From positions 1 through 33,711 of the forward strand of contig CANQMT010000028.1 in the NCBI GenBank assembly GCA_947625055.1: a stretch of 33,711 nucleotides of DNA, in the 5' to 3' direction. Both the position numbers and the translations under genes were made by a program. The notes below the pieces were generated by a model. The model was not told the DNA's origin. It searched no databases and was given only the letters and a program-made list of their open reading frames with translations. Position 1 is the stretch's first letter. Each line of letters opens with the position of its first letter. Positions 1 through 7,954 of the stretch are shown one piece after another. This DNA is from an uncultured Monoglobus sp. GTDB lineage: Bacteria; Bacillota; Clostridia; Monoglobales; Monoglobaceae.

Positions 1-23
1 ATCGTATCTTTGTGTATCTACGA

Positions 24-566
24 TTAACCAAAATACCTCTTGAGTAAGCCTTCAAAGCCCTTTCCATGTCTTGCTTCGTCCTTTGCCATTTCATGAACGG
101 TGTCGTGGATCGCGTCATAGTTCAGCTCTTTCGCGAGCTTCGCGAGTTCCAGCTTGCCGGCCGTCGCGCCGCACTCGGCCTCGGCTCTGAGCTGCAGATT
201 CTTCTTTGTGTCGGGATATACGACCTCGCCCAAAAGCTCCGCGAACTTCGCGGCATGCTCGGCTTCCTCATAAGCGGCCTGCTGATAGAAAGCGCCGATC
301 TCGGGATAACCCTCGCGTATAGCCTGTCTTGCCATAGCAAGATACATGCCGACCTCTGTGCACTCGCCGGTGAAGTTTGCCTTGAGGCCCTCTATAACTC
401 TGGGGTCAACGTCCTTCGCGATGCCGATAACGTGCTCGCAAGCCCATGAAAGGCCGCCTTCCTGCTCCTTAAAAGCGCTCGCCGGAGCCTTGCACTGAGG
501 ACATTGCTCGGGTGGAGTCTCGCCTTCATAAATATATCCGCATACTCCGCATACCCATTTTTTCAT
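24..566 (-). CDS. Reverse rubrerythrin (N-terminal rubredoxin domain, C-terminal diiron domain)
   Basis: Cytoplasmic non-heme iron peroxidase that reduces hydrogen peroxide (and in clostridial relatives also oxygen) with electrons from NADH via rubredoxin-type iron. The rubredoxin centre is at the N-terminus (C6, C9, C22, C25; motifs CGVCG and CPQC). The diiron four-helix domain follows, with likely ligands E68, E101, H104, E131, E164 and H167 (motifs EEAEH and DEARH). Classical rubrerythrins carry the rubredoxin domain at the C-terminus, so this is the swapped 'reverse' form of about 180 residues typical of clostridia. The start has a GGAGG site and a good promoter at 630-659, so it appears monocistronic. 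Oxidative-stress regulation is expected from the family but no PerR box was recognised. The family call is very secure. Confidence 0.95.
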   Translation of the reverse strand: MKKWVCGVCGYIYEGETPPEQCPQCKAPASAFKEQEGGLSWACEHVIGIAKDVDPRVIEGLKANFTGECTEVGMYLAMARQAIREGYPEIGAFYQQAAYEEAEHAAKFAELLGEVVYPDTKKNLQLRAEAECGATAGKLELAKLAKELNYDAIHDTVHEMAKDEARHGKGFEGLLKRYFG

Positions 567-629
567 AAGTCATTACCTCCATAATAAAAATGTATTTTAA
601 ATTAATTTTTCTTCAAAGTTTTCCCATTT

Positions 630-659
630 ATTATAATATCTCAAACAGCGCTTTGTCAA
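630..659 (-). promoter_or_regulatory. Sigma-A promoter of the rubrerythrin gene
   Basis: On the minus strand a perfect -35 TTGACA (654-659) and perfect -10 TATAAT (630-635) are separated by 18 nt, about 60 nt upstream of the rubrerythrin start codon. The orientation and distance fit. Confidence 0.75.
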
Positions 660-684
660 GCGAAATTTTAAAATTTATATCGGT

Positions 685-2040
685 TCAGCGCTTGTCAAAT
701 TCCACATATTCGCGATGCTCCGCTATATTTTTATACGCGGGCCTTATTATTTTGCCCATGTTTATAAGCTCCTCAAGTCTGTGGGCGCTCCAGCCCGCGA
801 TCCTCGCGATCGCAAACAGCGGGGTGAAAAGCTCGGTCGGCAAATCAAGCATGTTGTATACAAAGCCGCTGTAGAAGTCCACATTAGCGCTGACGCCCTT
901 ATAGATCCTGCGTTTTTCCGATATGACCTCGGGTGCGAGACGCTCGATAAGGGCATAGAGCCCGTATTCCTCGGTTCGGCCTTTTTCCTCGGAAAGCCGT
1001 TTTACAAAAGCGCTGAAAACCTTGGCTCTCGGATCCGAAACCGAGTAAACCGCATGTCCCATTCCGTATATCAGACCGCTTTTGTCGTTAACTTCGCCGT
1101 CGAGCATTCTCGCGAGATACGTCTTGATCTCGTCCTCATCGGTCCAATCCGAAATGTTTTCTTTAATATTTTCAAACATCTCGACGACCTTAATGTTTGC
1201 GCCGCCGTGCTTCGGCCCCTTGAGCGAGCCGAGAGCCGCCGCGATGACCGAGTATGTATCTGTGCCCGAACTGGTGACAACATGATCCGTGAAGGTGGAG
1301 TTGTTGCCGCCGCCGTGCTCGGCATGCAGGATAAGCGCTATATCAAGGATCTTCGCCTCGATCTGCTTGAATTTGCCGTCGGGCCTTAAACAGTGCAGGA
1401 TGTTTTCCGCGGTGGAATAGCTCGAAACAGGCTGATGAATGAACAGACTGTTGCCCGCATAGTAATGGTTATAGGCCTGATAGCCGTAAACCGAAAAAAG
1501 CGGGAACAGAGCGATAAGCTGCAGGCACTGGCGCAGCACATTCGGGATCGACGTGTCATTGGCCTTTTGGTCATAAGCGAACAGGGTGAGCACACTGCGC
1601 TGAAGCGTGTTCATCATATCGCTGCTGGGCGCCTTTAATATAATGTCGCGCACAAAGCTTGTCGGGAGCTTGCGGTACTCGGACAAAAGCCCAAGCAGCT
1701 TTTTAAGCTCATCCTCATTCGGAAGTTCGCCGAAAAGCAGCAGATAGGCTGTCTCCTCAAAACCGAATCTGCGGCCGTTAAGATTCTTAACTATATCTAT
1801 AATATTATAGCCTCTGTAATAGAGCTCGCCGTCGCACTGGACCTTTTTACCGTCAATAATTTTATTCGAGATGATCTCCGAAATATCGGTAAGACCCGTG
1901 AGCACGCCTTTGCCGTCAACATCGCGAAGGCCGCGTTTTACATCGTATTTAGCGTAAAGCGACGGGTCAATTTTCGAGTTTGACACGCACTTTTCCGCAA
2001 GCTCATAAACATCGGGGGAAATCTGAGATATGCGCTTCAT
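685..2040 (-). CDS. Citrate synthase
   Basis: Condenses acetyl-CoA with oxaloacetate to citrate, feeding the oxidative TCA branch and glutamate synthesis in the cytoplasm. The 451-residue protein carries all hallmark residues of the family: H242 in HAEHGGGNNSTF, H278 in GPKHGG, catalytic H329 in GMGHAVY, R338 in SDPRAK, catalytic D388 in NVDFYSG, and the C-terminal GWSAHRLEE segment. It is longer than the roughly 370-residue Gram-positive type. The extra N-terminal part includes the LYYRGYNI segment and resembles the clostridial long form. A 2-methylcitrate synthase activity cannot be excluded, but no prp genes are nearby. The start is set by GGAGG six bases before ATG. It is transcribed alone from the promoter at 2083-2111. 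Confidence 0.93.
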   Translation of the reverse strand: MKRISQISPDVYELAEKCVSNSKIDPSLYAKYDVKRGLRDVDGKGVLTGLTDISEIISNKIIDGKKVQCDGELYYRGYNIIDIVKNLNGRRFGFEETAYLLLFGELPNEDELKKLLGLLSEYRKLPTSFVRDIILKAPSSDMMNTLQRSVLTLFAYDQKANDTSIPNVLRQCLQLIALFPLFSVYGYQAYNHYYAGNSLFIHQPVSSYSTAENILHCLRPDGKFKQIEAKILDIALILHAEHGGGNNSTFTDHVVTSSGTDTYSVIAAALGSLKGPKHGGANIKVVEMFENIKENISDWTDEDEIKTYLARMLDGEVNDKSGLIYGMGHAVYSVSDPRAKVFSAFVKRLSEEKGRTEEYGLYALIERLAPEVISEKRRIYKGVSANVDFYSGFVYNMLDLPTELFTPLFAIARIAGWSAHRLEELINMGKIIRPAYKNIAEHREYVEFDKR

Positions 2041-2082
2041 ATTGATCCTCCTGTTCTTAAACGTATTAATTCACATAATAGA

Positions 2083-2111
2083 ATTATACCTTTTTTTCCA
2101 AAAACAGTCAA
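2083..2111 (-). promoter_or_regulatory. Sigma-A promoter of the citrate synthase gene
   Basis: On the minus strand -35 TTGACT (2106-2111) and perfect -10 TATAAT (2083-2088) are spaced by 17 nt, about 40 nt before the start codon. No dyad consistent with a CcpC or CcpA site was recognised around it. Confidence 0.75.
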
Positions 2112-2178
2112 TCAAAATTCAAAATATTCATAAAAAGTTAATAAGAGATAAATCCTCATTATTCGACAATCCGGGCGC

Positions 2179-2204
2179 AAAAACGGCGCGGCACATTCCG
2201 CGCC
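2179..2204 (-). terminator. Intrinsic terminator after the 97-residue protein gene
   Basis: A 7-bp GC-only stem (GGCGCGG/CCGCGCC, 2185-2191 with 2198-2204) with a 6-nt loop is followed on the minus strand by a short T tract (2179-2183). It sits just downstream of the stop codon at 2226 and separates this gene from citrate synthase. Confidence 0.75.
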
Positions 2205-2225
2205 GCGCCATCGGTCAGCATATTA

Positions 2226-2519
2226 TCAACCCTTGTGTCCGAACAGACCGCCGAGGCCGTCCTTGATCTTATCAAGAATGTCGGAACCTTCCGCCTTTTC
2301 AAGCAGATCATCGGCCTCATCCTTGATCTTGTCAAGAATATCGCCGTTGCCCGCTATCTTTTCCTCAACGACCTTGATGATAGCCTTGACCTGCTCATCG
2401 GGCAGATCAACGCCGATCGTCTCCTCGATCGTCTTGATTGGATCCTTTTTGAAAGCGTCCTGAGTCGCCTGATCCTTTGTCAGCTTTTCAACCGCGTCTT
2501 TTAATTTGTTAAAATCCAT
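2226..2519 (-). CDS. Small acidic helical protein of unknown function (97 aa)
   Basis: I do not recognise a characterised function. The protein has no signal peptide or membrane segment and is rich in Lys, Asp, Glu and Ile. Residues 1-55 look like the precursor fold of short clostridial proteins: a predicted helix, then FKKDPIKTIEE, then IGVDLPDEQVKAII, a pattern recalling the nitrile-hydratase-like leader (NHLP) arrangement. Residues 60-95 hold two near-copies of a heptad-like DILDKIKD segment, then a Gly-rich end (GLGGLFGHKG). No peptide-modifying enzyme is encoded nearby, so a RiPP precursor role is not supported by context. GGGGG precedes ATG by about 8 nt. It has its own terminator and a possible promoter. 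Confidence 0.75.
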   Translation of the reverse strand: MDFNKLKDAVEKLTKDQATQDAFKKDPIKTIEETIGVDLPDEQVKAIIKVVEEKIAGNGDILDKIKDEADDLLEKAEGSDILDKIKDGLGGLFGHKG

Positions 2520-2546
2520 TGATTTAACCCCCTTTGAAAAATATAT

Positions 2547-2574
2547 TTTATAAATTAGTAATTATTTTTACCAA
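2547..2574 (-). promoter_or_regulatory. Possible promoter of the 97-residue protein gene
   Basis: On the minus strand TTGGTA (2569-2574) and TATAAA (2547-2552) are spaced by 16 nt, about 28 nt before the start codon. The -35 overlaps the stop of the DUF853 relic. Match and spacing are only fair. Confidence 0.4.
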
Positions 2575-2963
2575 CGCTTAAAATTTCCGAAAATGCCCCT
2601 TATGAGGTTCCGGCTCACCTCGCGACCGATAAGGAACAAATCGGAGCCGTTCATGATCCTTGACCTTATATCATCCGAGCATGGCGCCATGAGGCTTTCG
2701 GGCGGCAGAATAAACGCGCGCTGGACCATACTCGGCGTGCCCTCCTCATCGAGAAAAGACACCATTCTTGGCTTGTCCGGATCGCCCGCCTCGAGGAACA
2801 TCTCGTAAAGCTCGGTCATCATCCAGAGCAGAAACGTTGAATAAAGCAGCGGCTCGTTTGAGAGCTTAACGCAGTCCATAATGTTTATTATTCCCTTACC
2901 GTTATTATTTACACGCACCCAGTCCTTAATATCAAGCTCGGGCTCGCCGAAACCGTGGAAGTC
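2568..2963 (-). pseudogene. Condensed relic of a HerA-like DUF853/YjgR ATPase
   Basis: The open frame runs from a TGA at 2964-2966 to the TAA at 2568-2570 (131 codons, against roughly 500 in the family). It has no ATG; the first possible start is the GTG at 2916-2918. From memory of YjgR-type proteins, three blocks match. The first is GFGEPELDIKDWV through INIMD to LLWMMTELYE and GDPDKP, which normally leads into the Walker B DEAH segment. The second is VSFLDEEGTPSMVQRAFI, normally some 90 residues further on. The third is the C-terminal tail GREVSRNLIRGIFG. The N-terminal half with Walker A, the DEAH region and the linker before the tail are missing, yet the frame stays open across both internal junctions. 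There is no clear ribosome site, so I call it a pseudogene, though a truncated expressed protein is possible. Confidence 0.8.
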
Positions 2964-2992
2964 TCAATATATTTTATGAAAATTTTACATAT

Positions 2993-3016
2993 AAAAAGAG
3001 CGGATACGCTCCGCTC
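2993..3016 (-). terminator. Intrinsic terminator of the sensor-transporter operon
   Basis: A perfect 7-bp stem GAGCGGA/TCCGCTC (2998-3004 with 3010-3016) and 5-nt loop are followed on the minus strand by a T5 tract. It lies about 40 nt after the permease stop codon. Confidence 0.85.
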
Positions 3017-3054
3017 AGAAATAATTGCGAATTATTAAATGCGAATTACGAATT

Positions 3055-5397
3055 TTATTCGGCCCTGATCGTGTCGGACACAGACATATTTTTTATTCGC
3101 CTCGAAGGCGCATACACCGCGGCGGCTGACGCGATTGTGATGAACGCCGCGATCACGATTACCGCTAAGACCGGCGGCTCCCAAGCCTCACCGAAATACG
3201 CCGTAACAAAGCTCTCGTAAAAGCACTTGTGGATCGGCAGGCCCGCCGCCAGGCCGCAAATCAGTCCGCATAAAGTGTATGTTACCGTTTCGGCACATAT
3301 CATTTTTGTAAGCTGACCCGCGCTCATGCCCACGCTGCGCATTGCACCGTACTGCTTCATCCGCGCGGACACGCTCATGGAAATACTGTTCATTATGCTG
3401 AACACGGAAATTAAGGCGATCAGCGACAAAAATCCGTATACCAGCAACGTGAACGCCCAATAGGTCCCGACCACCCCGCGGTTGCTTTCGCGTCTATCCG
3501 ACAGCAAAAAGCCGTTTGCCTCCGTTTCGCCGCGAATGGCGCGTATATCGCTGTCTGTTGCGTCCTTGGCGAGCTGAATGTCAACAACGGCGTATCCCGT
3601 TTCATCTGTCAGCCGCCCGAATGTTTCTTCGGTGCAGATTATTGTCGGGTTTCCACCGCCGCCTATTGGACTGTCGGTCAGCACGCAGGCGATTTCAAAC
3701 GCTTCACCGTTTACCGTAATTTTATCGCCTTTTTCAAGCGGATTATCCTTGTCATAAACCGTCATCACGCAGCCGTCCTCTTTATAGGCGCGCTCAAGAT
3801 CGATTTTATCCTCTGTCCATTTTTCCTCGTCAGCCCAGTTAAACTGCAGATCGTCGAGCGAAACGAGGTCAACCGCCGTCACTCCTTTATCGGATTGCGT
3901 CGGGAAATCTCCTTTGAAGCTGCGCCCGAAAACGTTCTTTACTCCCGACATAGAACCGATTTTATCGGTCAACCCGCGCGTAATCGTGCAGGAACGGTCG
4001 GCGCTTGCTATGGACAGATCGGGCGTATGGGGCTGCAAGCCGTTCAGTGCATGACGCGTCCAATCGTGGATCGCGGAAAATCCCAAAAAGAGAATTATGC
4101 TGAGCGCGAATGAGCCTGTCATAAGCAGCAGATTTTTCTTGGGCATTGCCGCGTGGCGAACGCCGAGCGCCGTTTCAATTTTCAAGAGCTTTGTATTTGC
4201 GGCGCGGCGAATTTTTGTTTGCGTGGCGTTTGATACCGCCGAAGCCGGCGGCACCCTTGCAGCGCGCTTCGCCGGAGACTGCGCCGCGATAAGAACCGTT
4301 ACAATTCCGACCAAAACGCCGCAGACGATACCGACCGCGCTTATTCCGAAAAGCGGCATTTCTGAAAACTCTCCGCCCACGCCAAACCTAAGCGCCGCGC
4401 ACAACGCCCATGTTATTACCATTCCGAGAGCAACGCCTGTCGGCACGGCTGTTTTGCACCGGTTCAGCGCCTCCAGGCGCACAAACCGCTTGATTTGCTT
4501 TTTGCTTGCTCCCGTGCATCGCATCATGCCGAAAAATCTTGTGCGCCCGGCAATATTGCTGTTCATGCTGCTCGCGATCATCAGCACGCCGGCGATCAAT
4601 ATCAGCAGAAACAGAAATGCGGCGGTGGCGTACATTCCCTGCAAGACATTGTTTTCGCTGAATCCCGTCAAGCCTATCATCACAAGGTTTTCGCTGATAT
4701 TATCATCGGCAATATTAAACTGCTCCTTAATCTCGTTGATTGTCCTGCGTACGTTAATATACTTATTGAACCGATAGTAATACGTCGTCTCGGGCGGCTT
4801 GCCGTTCGCGGCGCGCACCTTTTCAAACGCCGTCATATCCATGCAGAGAATAACCGCGTCATATCTTGCCGAGTCGCCGTCCTGCTCAAAGCCTGACACG
4901 GCATATTCAAAATCTCCCGCGGGCGTGGTCAGCTTCACCGTGTCGCCTATATTTATGTTCCATATATCCTTTGCGTTTTCAGAAAGTACGACCTCGTTTT
5001 CGCTTTTCGGAAATTCGCCCTCCGTCATATAATCAAACGTGTCGGTGAGCCATGTTTTGTCCATACCGATGGCGGCGGCTTTTTTGTTGCCGACATAATA
5101 CTCCTCATCGATCTTATAATTGATCGCGTCATATTCGGAAAACGCCGCGACATCCGGACGTGCCGCAATTTTCCGCGCATCGGCGGCGGAAATATTACTG
5201 AGCATAATATGCCAATTCCCGTGCTTTTGCTTGGCGCTTGCCTCCTCCATACGAATACCCATATCCGCCATAGAAAACACGGCCGTCACGAGAAAGACGG
5301 CAAGGGCGATACATATGATCGTCATTTTATTCTGTCTTTTATTCACCCGCGCTGAAATCGGAATTAAATCGAGATAGCTTTTCATTTCGCGTCTCAT
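3055..5397 (-). CDS. ABC transporter permease, two FtsX/MacB-type modules (antimicrobial-peptide export or sensing type)
   Basis: Membrane subunit of an ABC system whose ATPase is encoded immediately upstream with a 4-nt ATGA overlap. A GTG 9 nt further upstream would lie inside the ribosome site. GGAGG sits 7 nt before the ATG at 5395-5397, which gives 780 residues. Topology by eye: one segment near residues 26-44, a large extracellular part of about 200 residues, three membrane segments around 265-370, another near 425-445, a second extracellular part, and three C-terminal segments ending near residue 765. The duplicated FtsX fold is visible in the two equivalent motifs FFGMMRCTGASKKQIK and QYGAMRSVGMSAGQLTK after their membrane helices. 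Partnership with an adjacent two-component system is the pattern of bacitracin/lantibiotic-type detoxification modules. The actual substrate cannot be read from sequence. Confidence 0.9.
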   Translation of the reverse strand: MRREMKSYLDLIPISARVNKRQNKMTIICIALAVFLVTAVFSMADMGIRMEEASAKQKHGNWHIMLSNISAADARKIAARPDVAAFSEYDAINYKIDEEYYVGNKKAAAIGMDKTWLTDTFDYMTEGEFPKSENEVVLSENAKDIWNINIGDTVKLTTPAGDFEYAVSGFEQDGDSARYDAVILCMDMTAFEKVRAANGKPPETTYYYRFNKYINVRRTINEIKEQFNIADDNISENLVMIGLTGFSENNVLQGMYATAAFLFLLILIAGVLMIASSMNSNIAGRTRFFGMMRCTGASKKQIKRFVRLEALNRCKTAVPTGVALGMVITWALCAALRFGVGGEFSEMPLFGISAVGIVCGVLVGIVTVLIAAQSPAKRAARVPPASAVSNATQTKIRRAANTKLLKIETALGVRHAAMPKKNLLLMTGSFALSIILFLGFSAIHDWTRHALNGLQPHTPDLSIASADRSCTITRGLTDKIGSMSGVKNVFGRSFKGDFPTQSDKGVTAVDLVSLDDLQFNWADEEKWTEDKIDLERAYKEDGCVMTVYDKDNPLEKGDKITVNGEAFEIACVLTDSPIGGGGNPTIICTEETFGRLTDETGYAVVDIQLAKDATDSDIRAIRGETEANGFLLSDRRESNRGVVGTYWAFTLLVYGFLSLIALISVFSIMNSISMSVSARMKQYGAMRSVGMSAGQLTKMICAETVTYTLCGLICGLAAGLPIHKCFYESFVTAYFGEAWEPPVLAVIVIAAFITIASAAAVYAPSRRIKNMSVSDTIRAE

Positions 5398-6077
5398 TCC
5401 ATGCACCTCCCGAAATCGGTCAGCACGCCGTCGGACACCCGAAGCACCCGATCGGCTGAGGCGGAGATCGCGCGGTTATGGGTGATCATTATGATCGTCT
5501 GCTCATATTTTTTGGACGCTTCCTTTAAAAGCGAGATCACCTCGCTGCTGTTTTGCGTGTCCAGGTTCCCTGTCGGCTCGTCAGCGAGTATCAGCGCCGG
5601 ACGGGTAATGAGCGCACGGCCTATCGCGACTCTTTGCTGCTGTCCGCCCGATAATTGACCCGGCAAATAGTTGCGGCGGTCTTTAAGGCCCAGCACCGTC
5701 AACAGTTCCTCCAAATACCGCTTGTCCGGCTTCTGATAGTCGAGCAGGACGGGGAATATTATGTTTTGCTCTGCCGTGAGTTCGGGGATCAAATTAAACG
5801 ACTGAAAAATAAAACCGATATTTCTGCGACGGAAAATCGTCAGATTTTTTTCTTTCATCGCGAACGTGTCTTTGCCGTCTATGAAAACCTTGCCGCTCGT
5901 TGGGGTGTCGAGCGCGCCTATCATATTGAGCAGCGTGGATTTCCCGCTCCCCGACTCACCGACTACCGCGACAAACTCGCCCTTCGGCACGGTAAAGCTG
6001 ACGTTTTTGAGCGCTTCGACCGCAGCCTCGCCGCTGCCGTAGGTTTTTGAAACGGATCGCACCTCAAGTAAGTTCAT
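5394..6077 (-). CDS. ABC transporter ATP-binding protein (MacB/LolD/BceA type)
   Basis: Hydrolyses ATP to drive the FtsX-type permease encoded next in the operon. The motifs are complete: Walker A GESGSGKST, Q-loop in FIFQSFNLIPELT, signature LSGGQQQR, Walker B ALILADEPTGNLD and H-loop MITHN. The SFNLIPELTAEQN stretch is typical of the LolCDE/MacB/BceA branch. An upstream GTG (6084-6086) lies inside the AGAGGTG ribosome site, so the ATG at 6075-6077 is the likely start (227 aa). The stop overlaps the permease start as ATGA, suggesting translational coupling. It follows the kinase gene after a spacer of about 70 nt that holds several dyads (6093-6164). Confidence 0.93.
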   Translation of the reverse strand: MNLLEVRSVSKTYGSGEAAVEALKNVSFTVPKGEFVAVVGESGSGKSTLLNMIGALDTPTSGKVFIDGKDTFAMKEKNLTIFRRRNIGFIFQSFNLIPELTAEQNIIFPVLLDYQKPDKRYLEELLTVLGLKDRRNYLPGQLSGGQQQRVAIGRALITRPALILADEPTGNLDTQNSSEVISLLKEASKKYEQTIIMITHNRAISASADRVLRVSDGVLTDFGRCME

Positions 6078-6092
6078 GTAAAACACCTCTTT

Positions 6093-6164
6093 CTGTTATT
6101 GTTTAATAACAGAATAGCATATAAAGCCTACCGCGGCCTTACAGTAAGCCTACAATTTTGTAGG
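6093..6164 (-). promoter_or_regulatory. Palindrome cluster between kinase and ABC ATPase genes (candidate operator or processing site)
   Basis: Three adjacent dyads are visible: CTGTTATT/AATAACAG with a 4-nt spacer (6093-6112), CTTAC-A-GTAAG (6138-6148), and CCTACAA/TTGTAGG with a 2-nt spacer (6149-6164, overlapping the kinase stop codon). GCCTAC-like words also recur at 6126, 6136 and 6148, about one helical turn apart. OmpR-family regulators of this transporter class bind such spaced repeats to drive the transporter genes, so an internal inducible promoter is plausible. I found no convincing -35/-10 pair there. Confidence 0.45.
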
Positions 6165-7184
6165 AATTAAAAAATTTATAATAAACATTGTTCCCTTTCG
6201 GGCCGCACTGTCGACCTCTATGCTGCCGTCATGCGCTTCGATGATCGCTTTCGCGAGCGGAAGTCCGAGCCCTATTCCATGCGTGTCCTTTGAGAAACGG
6301 CTGCGATAGAAGCGCTTGAAAATGTGAGGCAGATCCTCGGGGTGAATGCCGCTGCCGTTATCCTTCACGATAATTTGCAAAACAGACGGGAGCAGCTTCC
6401 ATTCGATATTTATCCGCCCGCCTTTTTCGGTGTGGTCGAGCGCGTTTTTTACGATATTTTCGAGCGCCTGAACAAGCCAGCTTTTGTCACATAAAAAAAT
6501 AATTGTGCCGTTTCCCGATAAGCTGATCTGCTTTCGCTCCCGCTTTGCGCGGAACAGAAAATGATTTTTTATATCGTTCATCATCTCGGACACGTTTTCC
6601 TCTTTTTTCTCGATCCGTATCGTTCCCGCGTCAAGCTTTGTTATCTTTAAAAGATTTTGCACAAGCGTTTCAATGCGGTCAAGCTCCTGCTCGGTAAGCG
6701 CTGTAAACTCCTTCATTTCGGGGTTTTCCGCCTTGTCACGCATAATGCCGTTGTAGATATTGAGCGCCGCGAGCGGCGTTTTAAGCTGATGCGAGATGTC
6801 CGATATGGTGTTTTTCAAAAACTCCTTTGACCTTGCCTCATTTTCCGCGTGAGCGTTCAGAACGGAAGCGAGCGAATTGACCTTATGAAACAGCTTATTA
6901 AGCTCTCCCTCGTCGTCACATTCGATACGCGCGCCGCGGCTGCCGGAAATATAATCCGTAATCTGCTCTTCGGCGGCTTCTATGGTTTTGTTCTGCTCGC
7001 GGAAATAACCGTATACGGCCGCAAGCACAGCGGCAAACGCGCAAAACGCCGCAATAAAAATATACGCCGCCGCGTTTTTGACATTGTAAATCATCAAAAA
7101 CGCGGAAACAAGCGCGAATATAAAAACACAAAACAATATCACGGCAAAAAGGGATTTTATTTTTCTGTCGGTAAATATTCTCAT
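6150..7184 (-). CDS. Sensor histidine kinase, intramembrane-sensing type
   Basis: Membrane kinase expected to phosphorylate the response regulator encoded just upstream. Two membrane helices (about 11-33 and 39-61) are joined by only about five residues, so there is no extracellular sensor domain. This is the arrangement of intramembrane-sensing kinases that take their signal from a partner ABC transporter. A HAMP-like linker follows, then the HisKA H-box with phosphorylatable H132 (SDISHQLKTP), N-box ENIVKNALDH, G1 box DNGSGI and G2 box GIGLGLPLA. The length of 344 residues is normal. It starts one base after the regulator stop. Bce-type kinases usually lack a clear linker domain of this size, so VanS/PhoR-like assignment is the alternative. 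Confidence 0.9.
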   Translation of the reverse strand: MRIFTDRKIKSLFAVILFCVFIFALVSAFLMIYNVKNAAAYIFIAAFCAFAAVLAAVYGYFREQNKTIEAAEEQITDYISGSRGARIECDDEGELNKLFHKVNSLASVLNAHAENEARSKEFLKNTISDISHQLKTPLAALNIYNGIMRDKAENPEMKEFTALTEQELDRIETLVQNLLKITKLDAGTIRIEKKEENVSEMMNDIKNHFLFRAKRERKQISLSGNGTIIFLCDKSWLVQALENIVKNALDHTEKGGRINIEWKLLPSVLQIIVKDNGSGIHPEDLPHIFKRFYRSRFSKDTHGIGLGLPLAKAIIEAHDGSIEVDSAARKGTMFIINFLIPTKL

Positions 7185-7185
7185 G

Positions 7186-7863
7186 TCACACGCTCCACTT
7201 ATATCCCATGCCGCGAACGGTAACGATCATTTTCGGCTCGCCGGGATCGTCCTCTATTTTTGCGCGCAGACGGCGAACATACACCGTGAGCGTGCTGTTA
7301 TCAACAAATTTTCCGTCGCAGTCCCAGAGCCTTCCGAGTATTCGATCCGTGGAAAGGACAATGTCGGGATTTTCCATAAACATGCAAAGCAGCTTATATT
7401 CGCCCGCCGTCAAATTGATCCGTTCGCCGTTTTTGTATACTTCGCCCGCGAGCAGCTTCACCGTTATTCCGTTTGAGCAAAGCTCCGCGTCGTTTTTAAA
7501 GCCTCCGCTCCTGCGCAGTATCGCGTTTATTCTCGACATCAGAACCGACAACTTAAACGGCTTTGTGATATAGTCGTCGCCGCCGATATCAAGGCCCATT
7601 ATAATGTCCGTTTCCTCGTCAGCGGCGGTGAGAAATATGATCGGCACATTTGACGCTTCACGGATCTTTCTGCAAATGTCAAACCCGCTGCCGTCGGGGA
7701 GCGACACGTCCAGAATAACCAAATCGTATTTTCCGTCCGCAAAAACAGCGTCAGCCTCGCGGCTTGTCCGCGCGGTGTCCAAATCGCAGCCCTGCTTTTT
7801 TATCGCAAAAGACAGTCCGTTTATTAAGCTCAAATCATCTTCAACCAAAAGTAATTTTTTCAT
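7186..7863 (-). CDS. OmpR/PhoB-family response regulator
   Basis: DNA-binding output protein of the two-component system and first gene of the four-gene operon. The receiver domain spans residues 1-120 with acidic pair E8-D9-D10, phospho-acceptor D52 (VILDVSLPDG) and the conserved Lys in YITKPF. The C-terminal winged helix (about 125-225) ends with VYVRRLRAKIEDD and VRGMGYKW, diagnostic of the OmpR class. The ATG start lies about 30 nt downstream of the consensus -10 box. Co-transcription with an FtsX-type ABC transporter suggests control of resistance to a cell-envelope-active compound; this is inferred from family context. Confidence 0.95.
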   Translation of the reverse strand: MKKLLLVEDDLSLINGLSFAIKKQGCDLDTARTSREADAVFADGKYDLVILDVSLPDGSGFDICRKIREASNVPIIFLTAADEETDIIMGLDIGGDDYITKPFKLSVLMSRINAILRRSGGFKNDAELCSNGITVKLLAGEVYKNGERINLTAGEYKLLCMFMENPDIVLSTDRILGRLWDCDGKFVDNSTLTVYVRRLRAKIEDDPGEPKMIVTVRGMGYKWSV

Positions 7864-7893
7864 AGTTCCGACTCCGTGTCATATTTTTATTAA

Positions 7894-7922
7894 ATTATAT
7901 ATTTTAACAAAAACTATGTCAA
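7894..7922 (-). promoter_or_regulatory. Perfect consensus sigma-A promoter of the regulator-kinase-ABC operon
   Basis: On the minus strand TTGACA (7917-7922), a 17-nt spacer and TATAAT (7894-7899) lie about 30 nt before the response-regulator start. A promoter this strong suggests constitutive baseline expression, or a repressible one. Confidence 0.8.
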
Positions 7923-7954
7923 CCGCGGGCGGTAAAAGTTTATAAAAATTTTAT

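Noticed and set aside
1..24. Inverted repeat ATCGTA/TACGAT at the left edge, possible rubrerythrin terminator
   Set aside because: Only a 6-bp stem with a 12-nt loop and no visible T tract; the window edge prevents judgement.
3020..3036. 7-3-7 palindrome AATAATT-GCG-AATTATT after the permease gene
   Set aside because: All-AT stem in low-complexity sequence; the adjacent GC stem with T tract explains termination better.
4097..4777. Plus-strand open frame of 226 codons opposite the permease
   Set aside because: Antisense of membrane helices gives hydrophobic-looking translations; no supporting start signal.
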